Source: Psococerastis gibbosa
Lineage: Eukaryota; Arthropoda; Insecta; Psocodea; Psocidae
Reading direction: 5' to 3'
NCBI GenBank assembly: GCA_963971405.1
Contig: OZ020488.1
Span: 31,763,089-31,827,088, forward strand
Length of the DNA: 64,000 nt
The position numbers and the translations under genes were made by a program. Below the pieces are notes generated by a model. It saw only the letters and a program-made list of their open reading frames with translations. It had not been told where the DNA came from and did no database searches. The stretch's first letter is position 1. Each line of letters opens with the position of its first letter. Positions 63,222 through 64,000 of this stretch are shown in pieces.

Positions 63222-64000
63222 TTTTTTTTTTTCCCAACCGGTACCCTCAGCACTGGGAGCATTTAATAAAAAGAATACAATACAACATTAAAGAAAATAA
63301 TAATAATAATAATAATATAATATATATAATATACAGAAACACTCCAATATTGCCGAAACCTTTTGAAATACAGTTCCAGATCGACTGCGACCCCTGCATC
63401 ATCATTAAATTTTGGCTCCGGCCTTTGTAATTACATTAGTTCAGGTTAGATACTCTGCCAGGTCGCGTCAGTGAGTGATGAAGCAAAGCCATGGTCAACA
63501 ATAAATTGAAACAAATGACGCCATATACAACTGCGTGTTTTACAAGTAAGGCGAACAACTTCATAGATGAGGGTCCCACCAAGCAGGAAACCCGCGTTGG
63601 TAATGGGGCTTTAGCTCCATTAAATTTTGATTTATAGGTTTGAAGATTGTTTAGATTAGTGTGGTGATAACGTCGAAACTTGGAGTTGCGGTAACATTAA
63701 TGTTTTCTTCGGTTATGTTTATGATTAAGGGATCAGTGTAATTTATCACATTATTTATGATCTCGTACCAGTAGGTACACTTAAATGTAAATTAAGTTGC
63801 CAGGGTTGTCAGGTTCGAACCCAGCAATTTATGGGATGCAATAAAGAATTTTTCTTACACTTTTATGGCATATGTTATTAATACACATTTATTTTATAAA
63901 CTATCTATTGTACAATCTACATTAGTATGTTAATTGTTAATTGAAAAAAATAATTTATGCCTTTAACTTCAGTACAATGTGATTGGTGCTTCCTTTTGAG
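62926..64000. other. No gene; microsatellites and a repeat relative
   Basis: A TAA run of about 40 bases lies at 63179-63221 and a second AAT run at 63295-63316. The text around them (TTTTCCTTGCCCAGTAT and CAGCACTGGGAGC) is a diverged relative of the repeat at 14220 and 60651. Nothing else is recognised up to the window end. Confidence 0.5.

Overview
The window is animal nuclear DNA, most likely from an arthropod and probably an insect. It is AT-rich with low coding density. It is dominated by transposable elements: a Polinton/Maverick, APE-type LINEs with or without RNase H, hAT-like MITEs, a tRNA-derived SINE and many poly-G tracts. There are no operons, ribosome binding sites or other prokaryotic features. 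The arthropod call rests on the element types and is an inference.

The centre (28137-42315, 14,179 bp) is one complete Polinton (Maverick, a polintovirus-like element). It is bounded by a perfect 6-bp target duplication (TACGTT) and 916-bp terminal inverted repeats in which I found one difference. Its genes are all open: protein-primed DNA polymerase B, a jelly-roll major capsid candidate, a 57-aa overlapping small ORF, a penton-like minor capsid protein, an adenain-type protease, a phospholipase-A2-like/membrane-segment virion protein, an A32-like packaging ATPase, a conserved Polinton protein, a DDE integrase with a C-terminal chromodomain, two overlapping unknown genes and a small OB-fold-like protein. 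Together they would replicate (PolB, integrase), build (two capsid proteins, protease, PLA2-like protein) and package (ATPase) a DNA particle. A SINE sits at mirror positions in both terminal repeats. A roughly 80-bp 5' module is shared by the polymerase gene, the OB-like gene and a truncated inverted relic on the left.

Left of the Polinton (1-28136) lie five hAT-like MITEs with 8-bp or near-8-bp duplications, two foldback elements and copies of an unclassified 0.87-kb repeat. A degenerate CR1/Daphne-like LINE (14941-18898, 12-bp target duplication) is there too, with RTE- and CR1-like reverse transcriptase fragments and one possible host exon (23609-23766). The Polinton itself landed in a copy of the 0.87-kb repeat.

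Right of the Polinton (42322-64000) are RTE 3' fragments, two 156-bp poly-G hAT MITEs and a young LOA/R1-group LINE with an intact 1201-aa ORF2 (51247-55348) inserted inside another 0.87-kb repeat. A possible 2.7-kb old hAT-like element and more 0.87-kb repeats follow. Apart from the single candidate exon I recognise no host gene.
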